64,000 nt of DNA from Alnus glutinosa (lineage: Eukaryota > Streptophyta > Magnoliopsida > Fagales > Betulaceae): contig NC_084889.1 of the NCBI RefSeq assembly GCF_958979055.1, positions 28,226,261-28,290,260 on the forward strand, written 5' to 3'. Made by a program: the position numbers and the translations under genes. The notes under the pieces were generated by a model, which was given only the letters and a program-made list of their open reading frames with translations, had not been told where the DNA came from and did not search any database. Each line of letters opens with the position of its first letter. Within the stretch, counting starts at the first letter, position 1. Of the stretch, positions 1 to 10,658 are shown piece after piece.

Positions 1-1661
1 CCTGTGAGTAAGGGTGCATTTACTTCTAAAACAGTTGAAGGGCCCAAATCAAAGAAACCTCCAGAAAAACCCCGAAGCATTTTGTCTTGGAAGAAACGTG
101 CTCGGTAGGGCCAGTCCGAGGTGCCTACTCCGGCTCGGGGTAAAAGTCTGGAGGGGAAGCGAAATGGAGGAATGGCCCCGGAAGTTGGAACGAAGGCCCA
201 GTCAAAGAAGGGAAGGAAAAATAATGTTCGTGGTGCCCGAGCATCGCATGTACCGGTGGAGGCTGTGGAACAGCCCCCCCCCTCCCAATGACTCACCTGA
301 GTTGGAACTGCTGGGGGCTTGGAAACCCCTGGACAGTTCGAACCTTCAAGTTACTTGTGAGGGATAAGAAACCCAACTTAGTTTTCCTTATGGAAACCAA
401 GCTTCTACGGTCTAAAATGGAAATTATTCGTGTTAAACTTGGCTTTGATAGTGTTTTTGTGGTTGATTGTAAAGGTAGGAGTGGTGGTTTGGCATTGCTG
501 TGGAATCCGGGTGTCTAGGTGACCATTCAAAACTATAGCCTTCGACATATGAATGCTACAATCTAGTGTCATTCTAAGGCATTCCAATGGAAGCTGACGT
601 GCTTTTATGGGCATCCTGAAGTGGCCAGAAGACATGAAGCATGGGCGCTTCTTAGATTTCTATCTCAGATGAGCCCAAAGCCTTGGTTGTGTGTTGGAGA
701 TTTCAACGAGATTTTCTCCCCCTCTGAAAAATCTAGCTCGACTCCACGCCCTCGGTCACAAATGTTAGCTTTCCATCGCGCTCTGGAAGATTGCCAACTG
801 TTCGATTTGGGCTTCAGGGGATCGAAGTACACTTGGTGTAATGAGCGCTCGGGGGGGAAGTACAACAAGGAACGGCTGGACAGGGCAGTTGCTTCTCATA
901 GGTGGAGCTTGTTTTTTAATGTTGTTGAAGTGTAGGTTCTGGCTCGCCATCGTTCGGATCATAGCCCTCTCTTGGTGTCGTATGCTAAAACAGAGGATGT
1001 AGCGTGGAGGAAGTGTAAAACTTTCCGGTTTGACTATAGTTGGACCCAGCACAAGGAGCAAGCTACTATAGTGAAGAAATTTTGGCGTGTCAAACATCAT
1101 GGGCTAAATCTGTGGTCCTCGTTTCATGAGAAGCTTTATTGTTGTCAAATTTTTTTGAAGCAATGGGTCCGAAAACACAAGAATCCAGTGGCAATCCAGA
1201 TTCAACAAAAGATGAAAGATTTACTTGGTGTCCAGTCGGATGACATGGTTGCTGATCCATAGACTAAGGCTGCAACTAAAGCTGATTTGGATATCATTTT
1301 GGAGGAGGAGGACATTATCTGGCATCAAAGGGCTAAAGAAGGCTGGCTGAATCTAGGCGACAAGAACACTAAATATTTTCATGCCTGTGCAAGTTAGAGA
1401 CAGAGACATAACCAAATCAGTCACATAGTGGCTATGGATGGGAGTCTTTGTTCCGGGAAAGATACTATAGACCAAGCCTTCATAGAGTACTATCAAAACC
1501 TCTTCATCTCAGGCACTGGACTTGACGTTGAAGCTTGTACCCGAGTGTTGACACCAAGGGTCTCTCCGGACATGAATGATAAACTGGTAGCTGAGTTTTC
1601 GGTGGAGGAAATTTCTGATGCAATGAACCAGATGCCCCCGATGAAGGTCCCTGGACCTGAC

Positions 1662-3109
1662 TAGGGGTGTGCAAAACCACTTCAAACCGCACCGACCCGC
1701 TATACCGGCCCCGATCCGACCCACCAAACACGGTTTTCACGTTCAAAAATGCGGACATGGTTTGAGTTTTTGCCAAACTGTTCGGGGCGGGGTAGGGTGA
1801 GGCTCGGGTTGTGCTTTTAAAAATTACCGGGTCCCCGCCCCACCCTGCCCCGCACCGCACAGCATATAAGACCTAAAAAAATAAACCCTAACACCTTATC
1901 TCATTTCCTACCTGAGCCGCTCTCACATCTCACTCTCCCAGTCTTCATTTTCTCAATTTCTCTTCACCTTTTCTAGCCCTCGCTTATTCGTTCTTTCTTC
2001 ATCTTCTTTCTGAGATATGTACAGCCTGTTCATTTTTCATCTTTGTTCATTCTCCATCTTCGTTCTTTCTTCATTCTACTTGTACAATAACGAAGAGATG
2101 AAGATGCAAAGATTTGAAAGAGTGTTAAAGAGATGAAGATATAAAGCGTTGCTGCGTTGAAGCCTGAATGACCATGGTGGAAGCATCTAGAAGGCACGTG
2201 GCGGAAGCTGAGGATTGAATAGGCACTAATGTTTTACAGCTGTAAACTACATACGGTTTGAAAATATGCGTTAATCCTTTAGATTCCTTTCTCTTTGGTT
2301 TTGCATATGTAATTGGAACTATTAAATGCTCCCTTAAATGGATTATGGAGTTATTGTAGAGACTTTTCCATTTTTAGAGAGACTTTTCCATCTTTAGAAA
2401 TGGAATTACTAATTATTAATTAATGCTCATGTGCGTTTGGTTAATCTTTTGGATTCCTTTCTCTTGGGTTTTGGCAGTTTTGCATCTGTAAATGGAATTA
2501 TTAAATGCTTCCTGTAATTTGTAAATGATTTATGGAATTATTAGTTTATTACAGAGAGACTTTTCCATATATGGAAAATGGAATTACTAATTAATGCTCA
2601 TGTTTTGCATCTGTAGATGGAATTATTAGATGCTTACTGTAATTTGTAAATGATTTATGGAATTATTAATTTATTATAGAGAGACTTTTCCATTGCCAGA
2701 GACTTTTCCATATCTGGAAATGGAATTACTAATTAAAGCTCATGTTTTGCATCTGTAGATGGAATTATTAGATGCTTCCTGTAATTTGTAAATGATTTAT
2801 GGAATTATTAATTTATTACAGAGAGACTTTTCCATCTCTGAAAATGGAATTACTAATTAATGCTCATGTTTTCCATCTCTGCAAAACATTTTTTCCTTTT
2901 GTATATTTTCATTTTCTCTTCATCTTCTTCACCTTTTTGAACCCGCTCCGCCCAACCAACACCCCCCGCCCCGCAAAAACCCGCCCCTCACTGATTAACC
3001 CTTTTTCTTGCGATTCACGAGTGAAAAATTTCTCACCCATAGGGTTGCGGGGCGGGGGAAAAAAGGGCGGAAATCCGCCCTGCCCCGCCCCGCCCTGTGC
3101 CCACCCCTA
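1662..3109. mobile_element. Non-autonomous hAT element inside the LINE reverse transcriptase
   Basis: The ends read TAGGGGTGTGC and GTGCCCACCCCTA, a hAT-like terminal inverted repeat. Flanking 8-bp target duplications are gacctgac (1654-1661) and aacctgac (3110-3117), 7 of 8 identical. Removing the element and one duplication restores the LINE frame across the PGPDG motif. Both subterminal regions are GC-rich with repeated CCCCGCCCCGC-like motifs, common in plant hATs. No transposase is encoded; the interior is AT-rich and contains a tandem repeat. Confidence 0.85.
2304..2873. repeat. Four tandem copies of a 125-142 bp unit inside the hAT element
   Basis: Units begin near 2304, 2482, 2607 and 2749, each opening with gcatctgta (gcatatgta in the first) and carrying 'gagacttttccat' and 'atggaattactaatta' blocks. 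The last three are close to identical apart from a short duplicated block in the third. The first is more diverged. Confidence 0.8.
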
Positions 3110-4985
3110 AACCTGACGGCTTCTTGGCATGTTTCTATAAACATAATTGGGCGACCATTCATCAAGAGGTATGTTCTGTTATCTTAAACTTCTTTCATAC
3201 TGGGTTATGGATGAACGTGCCAATTTAACACACATAGCCCTTATTCCAAAGAAGAAGAACCCTGAACATGTGTCTGAGTTTCGGCCCATTAGCCTATGTA
3301 ATGTGGTATATAAAGTGATTTCAAAGGTTTTGGCTAACAGGCTTAAAGTGTTATTGCTGGTTCTCATTTCCCCTTTGCAGAGTGCATTTATCCCGGGACG
3401 TTTGATAACTGACAATATACTTGCTACATATGAGACTCTTCATTCTATGCAGACAATAATGTTGGGAAATATTGGTTTCACAAGAGTTAAGCTCGACATG
3501 AGCAAAGCCTACGATAGAGTTGAGTGGGCTTTCTTGGAGGCGGCCATGGTTAAAATGGGTTTTCATGCTAAATGGATTTCGTTGGTCCTGGCCTGTGTAA
3601 GGTCCGTGACTTATTCAGTTATTGTCAATTGGAATCCAGTAGGGTTGATCTGACCTACAAGGGGTATTCGGCAGGGTGATCCCATCTCACCCTACCTTTT
3701 CCTCCTTTGTGCGGAAAATTTAAGTGCCTTGTTGAGCCATGCTGAGCAAAAGGGAGTTATTACTGGGGTTCCTACTTCTCCTAGAGGGCCACGGCTTAGT
3801 CATATTCTCTTTGCAGATGACAGTCTCCTATTCTACAAAGCAAAATCTGTGGAGTGGAGAAGGTTGATGAGAATCCTAAAAGTTTATGAAGTTGGCTTGG
3901 GGCAAAAAATAAATCTCCAGAAGACCTCTATTTTAATTTTTTTAGCAGAAACACCACTATGGCCTCACTGAAACGCATCGGATTGACTCTTACTTAGGAC
4001 TCTCCTCTTTTGTAGGGAAGTCGAAGTCTCAAGCTTTCAAGTCAATCAAGGAAAGGGTTTGGAATCGGATCAGCAACTTGAAGGTGAAGTTCTTGTCTAA
4101 AACGGGCAAAGAGATTTTGTTAACAGCTATGGTGCAGGCAATCCCTACCTACTGTATGAGAGTTTTCCAATTGCCTGTTACGTTGTGTAAAGAAATCAAT
4201 ACCCTAATGCAAAAATTTTGGTGGGGTCACATGGCCAAAACTTCAAAAATTCATTAGTTGAATTGGGACAAGATGGGGTTGGCGAAGTTTGCTAGAGGCA
4301 TTGGCTTTAGGGACCTTGTGTTGTTCAACAAGGCCTTTCTTGCCAAGCAAGGGTGGAGAATTCTTAAGGAACCAAATTATATTGCTGCATTGATCCTAAA
4401 GGCTAAATATTTTCCTCATTTGGTGTTTATGAAAGCTAACTTGAGTAATCGGCCTTCATTTGCGTAGCGCAGCATATTCAATGCCCAAGATTTACTTAAG
4501 CAAGGCTTATGGTGGCGAGTTGGAGATGGAAGGCAGATTAATATTTGGGGTGATAGATGGTTACCTACACCTTCCACTTTCTCTGTTTAGTCAACCTCGT
4601 GGTGCATTCCTGTAACTTCTAAGGTGCTAGAGTTGATAGACTCGGTTTCGAAGAGTTGGAAGGCTGATATGATTTCTGTAGTGTTTTTCTTAGACGAAGC
4701 AAAGGTTATCTCGGGGATCCCTCGATCCCCAAGATAGCCCCTCACTTGCTCGAGACTACTTAATATGGAGAGGCACTACCACTGGGATGTTCACTGTCCG
4801 CAATGCTTATCACTTGGTAAAGGAGCTGCAAGACAATAAGGGGGGGGCGGGCGCAATGCTCTTATCAGGAGCAAGGGAAGGAGGCGTGGAAGTGTCTCTG
4901 GTCGTTGGAGGTGTCCCAAGTAGTGAAGACTTTTATGTGGAGGTCTTTTAACAATGCCCTTCCAACCAAGCCATCATTGCTTTCT

Positions 4986-5526
4986 TAATGCCACATAACG
5001 GTCTATATTTTAATGACTAATAAATGACACGTAAATTAATGTGTCAATAAACAAGCATCTTAATTAGAGGTATTTTTATAATTTTACCTTAATTATAATT
5101 GATCGGCTCCTCCCAGTTGGTCGAGAGGATCCTGTTGCATCTTATAAGAGCACGATAGATGGGCCCTTGAACCTAACGACATTAGATTACGTCCCAATTT
5201 CCCAACTGGGCTTTTTTTTTTTTTTTTTTTTTAAGAAAAGTTCCCAACTGGGCTTGATTACAGCAATCAGTCCCATCTTTGGGCTCAGCAGCTCTATCTC
5301 CCTCGTTGAAAAGGAACTCTCCAGTTTCCAGGGACCATTTTTCGTAGTTTCGATTGAATTATTGAAGGGTTTTGATTTCCTCAGGTACGAATCGAAGCAA
5401 GAGGAAAAAATCCGGCAATTTCTTTTTCGGTACAGTTTTTTTCCGGTCAACCAAAAGTATCAGAAGGGTTTAATTGAATTGAAGTGGAAACTGTGATGCA
5501 GGAAGCAGAAGCAGGGGTTGTTGGAG
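4986..5526 (+). promoter_or_regulatory. Upstream region and leader of the FMC1-like gene
   Basis: No coding sequence is seen between the LINE end and the ATG at 5527. The region is AT-rich to 5100 and holds a T-tract (5211-5232) flanked by a duplicated 'cccaactgggctt' block. The transcript leader probably lies in the last 200-300 bases. No specific promoter element could be assigned. Confidence 0.4.
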
Positions 5527-6193
5527 ATGAGCTCCGAAGCACTGCAAGCCGCCAAGGCGTATCGGCAGCTTCTCAAGGCTGTGAAGAAGCACATTGCTCA
5601 GGAAGACAGCAAGAGGCGCTTCAAGGAATATGTGACCGAGGAGTTCCGCAAGAAGTGCACTCCATCGGACCTCTCCGCTGTTCGGCACAAAATCAAGCTT
5701 GCCAATGACTACACCTTTTTACTCAATAGTGTCCACCATCACCAGGCACTGCTCAATTTTCATCCCTTCAATGCAATTTGGCTTTTCCCTTTGTTCCATT
5801 TTGAAAAAGGGGGAATTTGAATTTTGATTTGGTATAGCGTTGGGTTTGAACTGAATAACTTCTTATTTGAACATGTTGTGAATGCCCTTTGAAGGGTTTC
5901 TGTGAAAGTGGGCTAGTCTTGGTAATGGTGTGAATGTGGTGTAGTAGTTCTTTTCTGGGTTATCTTCTGCTTGCTTCGTACAAATGGGTTCAGTTTTGTC
6001 CACTTAATAAATGGAAGAAATTGTGACATATTTTTCCCCATTTTGGCTCTAATGTTTGAATCGGTAATGGTTGTGGCAGGACCTACTGTTTTCATACAAC
6101 ATTGCTGTGGATAGGTCGGAGGAAATGAAAAGAATACTTGGAAAATCTGCTGCGAGCGTGGGTCTTCAGCTGCCGGAGGTTTATCAGCCTTGA
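5527..6193 (+). CDS. FMC1: FMC1/LYR-type mitochondrial assembly factor, two exons
   Basis: Exons 5527-5745 and 6080-6193 give a 110-residue protein. It starts MSSEALQAAKAYRQLLKAVK and ends GKSAASVGLQLPEVYQP. The helical, basic N-terminal half resembles Complex1_LYR proteins. The C-terminal pattern (YTFLLNSVHHHQDLLFSY, then RSEEMK, then VGLQLP) matches the FMC1 family, small mitochondrial matrix factors needed for ATP synthase F1 assembly. The join HHHQ/DLLFSY is in phase 0. The acceptor is normal (ggcag/GAC) but the donor is CAG/gcactg, so this would be a GC-AG intron with a poor donor context. If the intron is not spliced, translation runs on into intron sequence and stops at 5820. Gene identity is from motif recognition; function is inferred from the family. 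Its 3' end is duplicated at 17149. Confidence 0.75.
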
Positions 6194-7260
6194 TGGTTGG
6201 GTTTTTGTTTTACTTTTGTCTTATTTTTCATGCCTTTCATATTTACCATTTTGTGGAGAAATAGTTGCCTTTGGTGAGCTATGATTTATTTGTCTTATGT
6301 TTAATTCATTTGCTGCCAAAGGAGTTGAACACTTGAACCTAAGGTTTTGTTACTGCACTGTTTTGTCATCTTGATAAAGAGAAGCTCAGTTGTGTTGGTT
6401 AAGCATGTAAAGTGTATCAGAGGAAAATAGGGGAGAGAGACCATAAAATCTTACTTTGTAGTTCTTGAAGGTCATAGTGGAAGAAACCGTCCCCATTATG
6501 ATGTTTTTTTTTTATACTTGTAATTGTTAATGGATTCTCAGTAACCCAATGATAAGGTTAATTTTCTAGTGAGGGTTCCCATCTGTAAATTTTTCAGGCT
6601 ACAGTTTTGCAGGGAGCCTGTGGTTTGATTCTGTTTAAAAAGGCCATCATGAAATCACTTCTCCTTAGATCCAGCCTTCCAGCCTCCAGGTATCCGTTTG
6701 AAATTGCAACTGCCTCTTGCTGTCATTTCCGTCTGCTTGTTTTTCATTTCTGATAGGGTGAAGCTCTTTTGAGAAAGAAAAAAAGGGTTTTGTCACAACA
6801 TATAACTACTATTTTGAGAACTAAATCAGCAGGGTAGTTTTAGTCGTCATCTAAATGAATATGATGTATAAGTTTTTGAGGGATCTTGTGATTGCCTTGG
6901 CTAACAAACTACATCTGTGTAATATCAGCTCCTTCTGTCTTGTCCTAGATTCAAGTAAATTATGGTTACCTGCTGCAATATTTATGATTGTCAGACTCCA
7001 ATCATGATTCTGGTCTGTGTTTTTGAATATGAAGATAAACTCTGCAATTTCAGCTTGTATTTACAGATGATGATATCATATTCCTAGCACCAGAATAAAG
7101 AGAGAAGTAATGGAATAATAAATCACATATAGAATATGGCTTTTTATGTTTACTGGTTGAGCAAAGACTTAAATTTAATGTTTTCATGTTATTTAGAACA
7201 TGTAATTCTTTATCTTTTCATCTAAAGAAAATGGATTATAGTTTTGTTTTCTGTAAGGAA
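6173..7260. repeat. FMC1 3' end and downstream sequence, source copy of a duplication
   Basis: From the last codons of FMC1 (ggaggtttatcagccttg) this sequence is repeated at 17149 with small indels and substitutions, clearly through about 6930 and patchily to 7150. It is AT-rich transcript tail and flank. I see no other gene here. Confidence 0.75.
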
Positions 7261-7454
7261 GCTTCAAACTAAATGTAGAATCGGCTTGGGTTGGAGTAAG
7301 ATCGGTAAGAATTGCTAGATGACCTTAACGGCCATTGGCTTGGTTTTCTTACTGACCCAAGTTTTTGTATTGACTGTGAATGCTTGTTTGCCCCGTGGCG
7401 GTGGGCAAACCTACCTGTATTGAGACAACCGAAACATAGCATATTAATTAGCAT

Positions 7455-7860
7455 GGGAGATTTTTTTTTTTTTAATTATTATTTTTTTCTCTCTAAAAAA
7501 AAGAAAGAAGAAGAAGAGAGAAGTAAATCAATCCTATTAAAAGCACAAAAAGGCGCCATCCAAGTATACATGGAGGCTGGAGCATACAAGAGGAACGTCC
7601 ACTTATAAAGAGAAATAAAAACACAAATTCAAAAATTCTAGGAAATTAGAAAAGCGAGCACCGTTGGTAGCCGTCATCCACCCATAAAGCGTTTTGAACA
7701 GAAACCTTTTGGGAATAACTTCAGTTTGGACTTGGCAGAAACCAAACCCTTTATGCCCTCTAATAGAAAACAGACACATCAGCATATTACACCAAATGAA
7801 ATTATGAAGAACACACACGAGCAAAACTCCTTTCTCAAATCAATCGACAAGCAAAGCTCC
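7455..7860 (-). mobile_element. LINE 3' tail, minus strand
   Basis: The plus strand shows a T-tract (7460-7471) followed by the reverse complement of a LINE end: rc reads 'tatacttggatggcgcc' then a T/A-rich tail. A minus-strand frame from 7824 ends in FSNFLEFLNLCFYFSL, like the C-termini of other LINE copies here (compare 53163-53446). The copy is truncated at its 5' end. Confidence 0.65.
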
Positions 7861-7869
7861 CATTATTGT

Positions 7870-8560
7870 TCAATCTGCAAAGTCCAGTGAGGCAGGGACG
7901 GTCTGGCAGTTCCTGTGGAGCGGGGTTGGCGCCGATCGGAGCTGAGAACGCCGGAGATGCGCTGAATGGGTTTGGGGTGGGGGTGGGGGGGGGGGGGGGG
8001 GGGGGGAGATCGGGGGAGAGAGAGAAAGAGAGATGCTGAGAGAGAGAGAGAGAGAGAGACGAACAGAGAGAGGATCCGATCTACTGTGGGCCAGCGCCGG
8101 AGGAGCAGGAGGCGACGTCCGGTTATGGGTCGTCGACCGGTGGCCGGAGGTGCGATTTTCGGTGGAGATGCGCTGAATGGGTTTGAGGGGGGGAGATCGG
8201 GAGAGTGAGATCGGGGGAGAGAGTGAAACAAAGAGAGAGATGATGTCGGAGAGAGAAAGAGAGATGCCGAGAGAGAGAGAGAGAGAGAGACGAATAGAGA
8301 GAGGATCCGATTATGGGTCGTCGACCGGTGGCCGGAGGTGCGATTTTCGGTGGCTAGAACCGACTTTCGGCGAGGCAGGGACAGTCCGGCAGTTCCTGTG
8401 GAGCGGGGTGCTCCTCCGGCGCTGGCCCACCGTCGATTGGATCTCGGCATCTCTCTTTCTCTCTCCGACAGCATCTCTCTCTCTGTTTCATTCTCTCCCC
8501 TGATCTCCCCCACTCTCTCCCTCTGCCTCACCGTGTCTTGGTGAAAGGAAAGAAAAAGAA
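7870..8560. repeat. GA/CT-rich low-complexity block with direct and inverted repeats
   Basis: It contains a 22-base G run (7985-8006), long (GA)n stretches, a direct duplication (gtcgtcgaccggtggccgg at about 8128 and 8314, with flanks) and inverted arms (gggccagcgccggaggagc near 8088; gctcctccggcgctggccc near 8409). Long open frames on both strands are by-products of the repeats. It could be the subterminal part of a DNA transposon, but no paired ends were found. Confidence 0.6.
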
Positions 8561-9206
8561 TAGAAGAAGAAAGAACGAAGAGAAGGGAGTAACCGATTCA
8601 GTACATCAGCAACATTTCAATTTTTTTGTTTTTATTGTTTTTAGCTGACGTGTCGACTGGTTATTGGTGGGCAAAAAACCCATGTTTTCTGCCATGACCG
8701 GACAGAAGGGGCTCTCAAATCTTTAATCTTTACCATCGCTTTCTCACAATCTTCAAAGTTTTAGAAATTACGTGTTTTTTTTTTTTTACACCACATCAAG
8801 TAATGGAGAGCAATCTTTCATGCTTCTAAATTACGGTGACTATCAATCTAGTTTCTCCAAAACAGGATGTGGTTAGTTGGGCAAATACGATATATGGGTG
8901 TGCAAAATTAGGTAGTATTTAATATTTGATGTTCCTAGAAGTTTATTTGATGAAATGTCCGAAAGAGATGATGTCTTGCCATGTTCAAAACGGTTATTGC
9001 TTGTAATGTTTTCGATGGCAGCAAGATTGCCATTGAACAACAAAATTAACGTACGATTTTCTTTAGCAACATATGAACTTGTGTGAAGTTTGGGCAATTA
9101 GTGTGCATCCAGACAGCAATTCCGGCATATGTCTAAACAGTTATCAACACTCTCTCTCTCTCTTTTTCTTTTTTCTTTGTCTTTTTTTTTTTTGCAACTC
9201 CCATTT
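8561..9206. other. Intergenic, no gene recognised
   Basis: AT-rich sequence with no intact frame and no transposon ends that I could pair. A short stretch near 8920 faintly resembles a PPR repeat but is too short to call. Confidence 0.4.
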
Positions 9207-9840
9207 TTTTTTTTTTTTTTTTAAGGGAAAAATAAGATTTTCCATTAATCAATATCGGAGCAAACAATATCCACAATAGCAGAAGGACAAACTCCTATCC
9301 AAACTCTACTACTGTGCTGGGAGACAGCAAATTTAGCTAAATAGTGCGCTGCTTTGTTTCCCTCACGCCCCACGTGCGCAATTTTCCAGTGAGGAAAAGA
9401 GGAGAGCAAAGCCCGAGCATCAGAAATTAAGTCACCGTAAGAGACACAGCAATCCCCTGAATTTCCCAAAGCTAGGACCACCTCACGAGAATCCCCTTCA
9501 ATAACGATAGAGGAAAACCCCCTTTCTCTGGCGAATTCCACTGCCCTTCTCGCTCCAAAAGCTTCAGCCACGGAGGGATTCTGAATGTAAGGCAGCGCTG
9601 TGCTTAAAGCTGCCCTCACCTTGCCCAACTCATCCCTGGCGATAATGCCCACACCCATCCGATTCTGCCTAGCATCCAGGCAGCATCCCAATTTAGCTTG
9701 ATGAATCCGGCACCTGGTTTGCTCCACCTCGAAGAAGGTCTAGGGCCTTCACTCTCCCGACTTGGGACCTTTTCTAAAGACTTCTGAAACTCTTCCACCA
9801 CTTCTTTAGCACCTTTCACCAAGTTAGTGGGCTTGTTTGA
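9207..9840 (-). mobile_element. LINE ORF2 fragment with RNase H domain, minus strand
   Basis: Minus-strand frames read GAGFIKLNWDAA, then after a frameshift MGVGIIARDELGKV, VAEAFGARRAVEFARERGF, IVIEGDSREVV and VGREGNKAAHYLAKFAV. This is the plant RVT_3 RNase H domain found at the end of LINE polyproteins. The plus strand begins with a T-run (about 9207-9223), the poly(A) tail of a minus-strand insertion. The 5' end is truncated. Confidence 0.8.
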
Positions 9841-10136
9841 TAACTTACAAAACAGGATAATGCTGTTACTTTTTATGTACTTTTTTTTTCTTCACTTTTT
9901 TATATTTTCTACCACCAATCAACATCAAAATATTAATACTTTTTTTACTTTTTAAATCACATTAATAATTTTTTATTACTATTCAAATAAAAAAATTCAC
10001 TACAATACAAAACTTTTTCACTTTTTTATACAATTTTTTTTTATTTTATATCACATCATCACTTTTTACTAATTTTAAAATTAACAACCCATTATTCTGT
10101 TCTGTTATGTACATGACTTTGCCAAACAAGCCTAAT
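9834..10136. mobile_element. MITE-like element with GGCTTGTTTG termini
   Basis: The stretch opens gggcttgtttgataac and closes ttgccaaacaagcc, a short terminal inverted repeat around an AT-rich interior. A relative with the same termini lies at 61617-61880. The target duplication is not clear. Confidence 0.55.
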
Positions 10137-10658
10137 ATTTCGGAATCGGAGAAGTAGTAAAAGTCTTTTCTCATAAAGACCGAGTACATATCGAGCATGT
10201 TTGACAACAAGTTTTTTCATCTTTTATACTTTTTCTAGCAAAAGCTTCATATTAACAAATAATTTTCTTCATTTTTCACTTCAAAAAAAATTGAAAACTC
10301 TTTTCATTTTTATCTCACATCAATCAATTTATTTTTTTCTTTTAAAAAAAATTCCCAACCACAACCATCTTAACCCAAAGAAAAACAATGGGTTGTAATT
10401 AAAAAATGCAGGCAAATCTTGTCTTATTGGTACATTAAATGCCATCGTTGAATTCTTTGCCCAATTTAATTTAGTTTTTTTTTTTTTTTAACTAAATAAA
10501 TCATCCACACCTTTATACACCTGGAAAGCACTGACGCATCACTTCGTTTGGTTTATTCAACTTTATTGCTGCCCACCGAATGAATGACATCACACAATTT
10601 CTTCATTCTTCTTCAGGAGCGCTCGGCTTTTTGAGCATTTTTCACTCGCCATTGGGAA
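10137..10658. promoter_or_regulatory. Region upstream of the NB-LRR gene
   Basis: AT-rich non-coding DNA with a further degenerate 'gcatgtttgacaa' stretch near 10195. The last 100 bases lead into ATG 10659 and probably hold the transcript leader. No defined motif was assigned. Confidence 0.35.

Larger units (their letters stand above)
1..4985 (+). mobile_element. Degenerate L1-type LINE, interrupted by a hAT element
   Basis: This is a plant non-LTR retrotransposon in sense orientation, broken by many stops and frameshifts. The left edge falls in the end of its first ORF. An apurinic-type endonuclease domain starts near 288 (SWNCWGLGNP, then VFLMETK). The reverse transcriptase follows: MKVPGPD at the left side of the hAT insertion resumes as GFLACFYK at 3118; then FRPISLCNVVYKVISKVLA, SAFIPGRLITDNIL, DMSKAYDRVEW and the catalytic FADDSLLFY near 3810. 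After it come GIGFRDLVLFNKAFLAKQ and a zf-RVT region (FTVRNAYHLV, WKCLWSLEVSQVVKTFMWR) that stops near 4985. No RNase H domain or poly(A) tail is seen, so the 3' end is missing. It cannot be active. Confidence 0.92.

Noticed and set aside
7863..8531. 222-codon minus-strand frame with Ser/Leu/Arg runs
   Set aside because: Translation of (CT)n repeats; low complexity with no conserved motif.
8900..9080. Plus-strand stretch reading VPRSLFDEMSERDDV, like a PPR repeat
   Set aside because: Only about 15 residues fit and the frame then breaks; not enough for a call.
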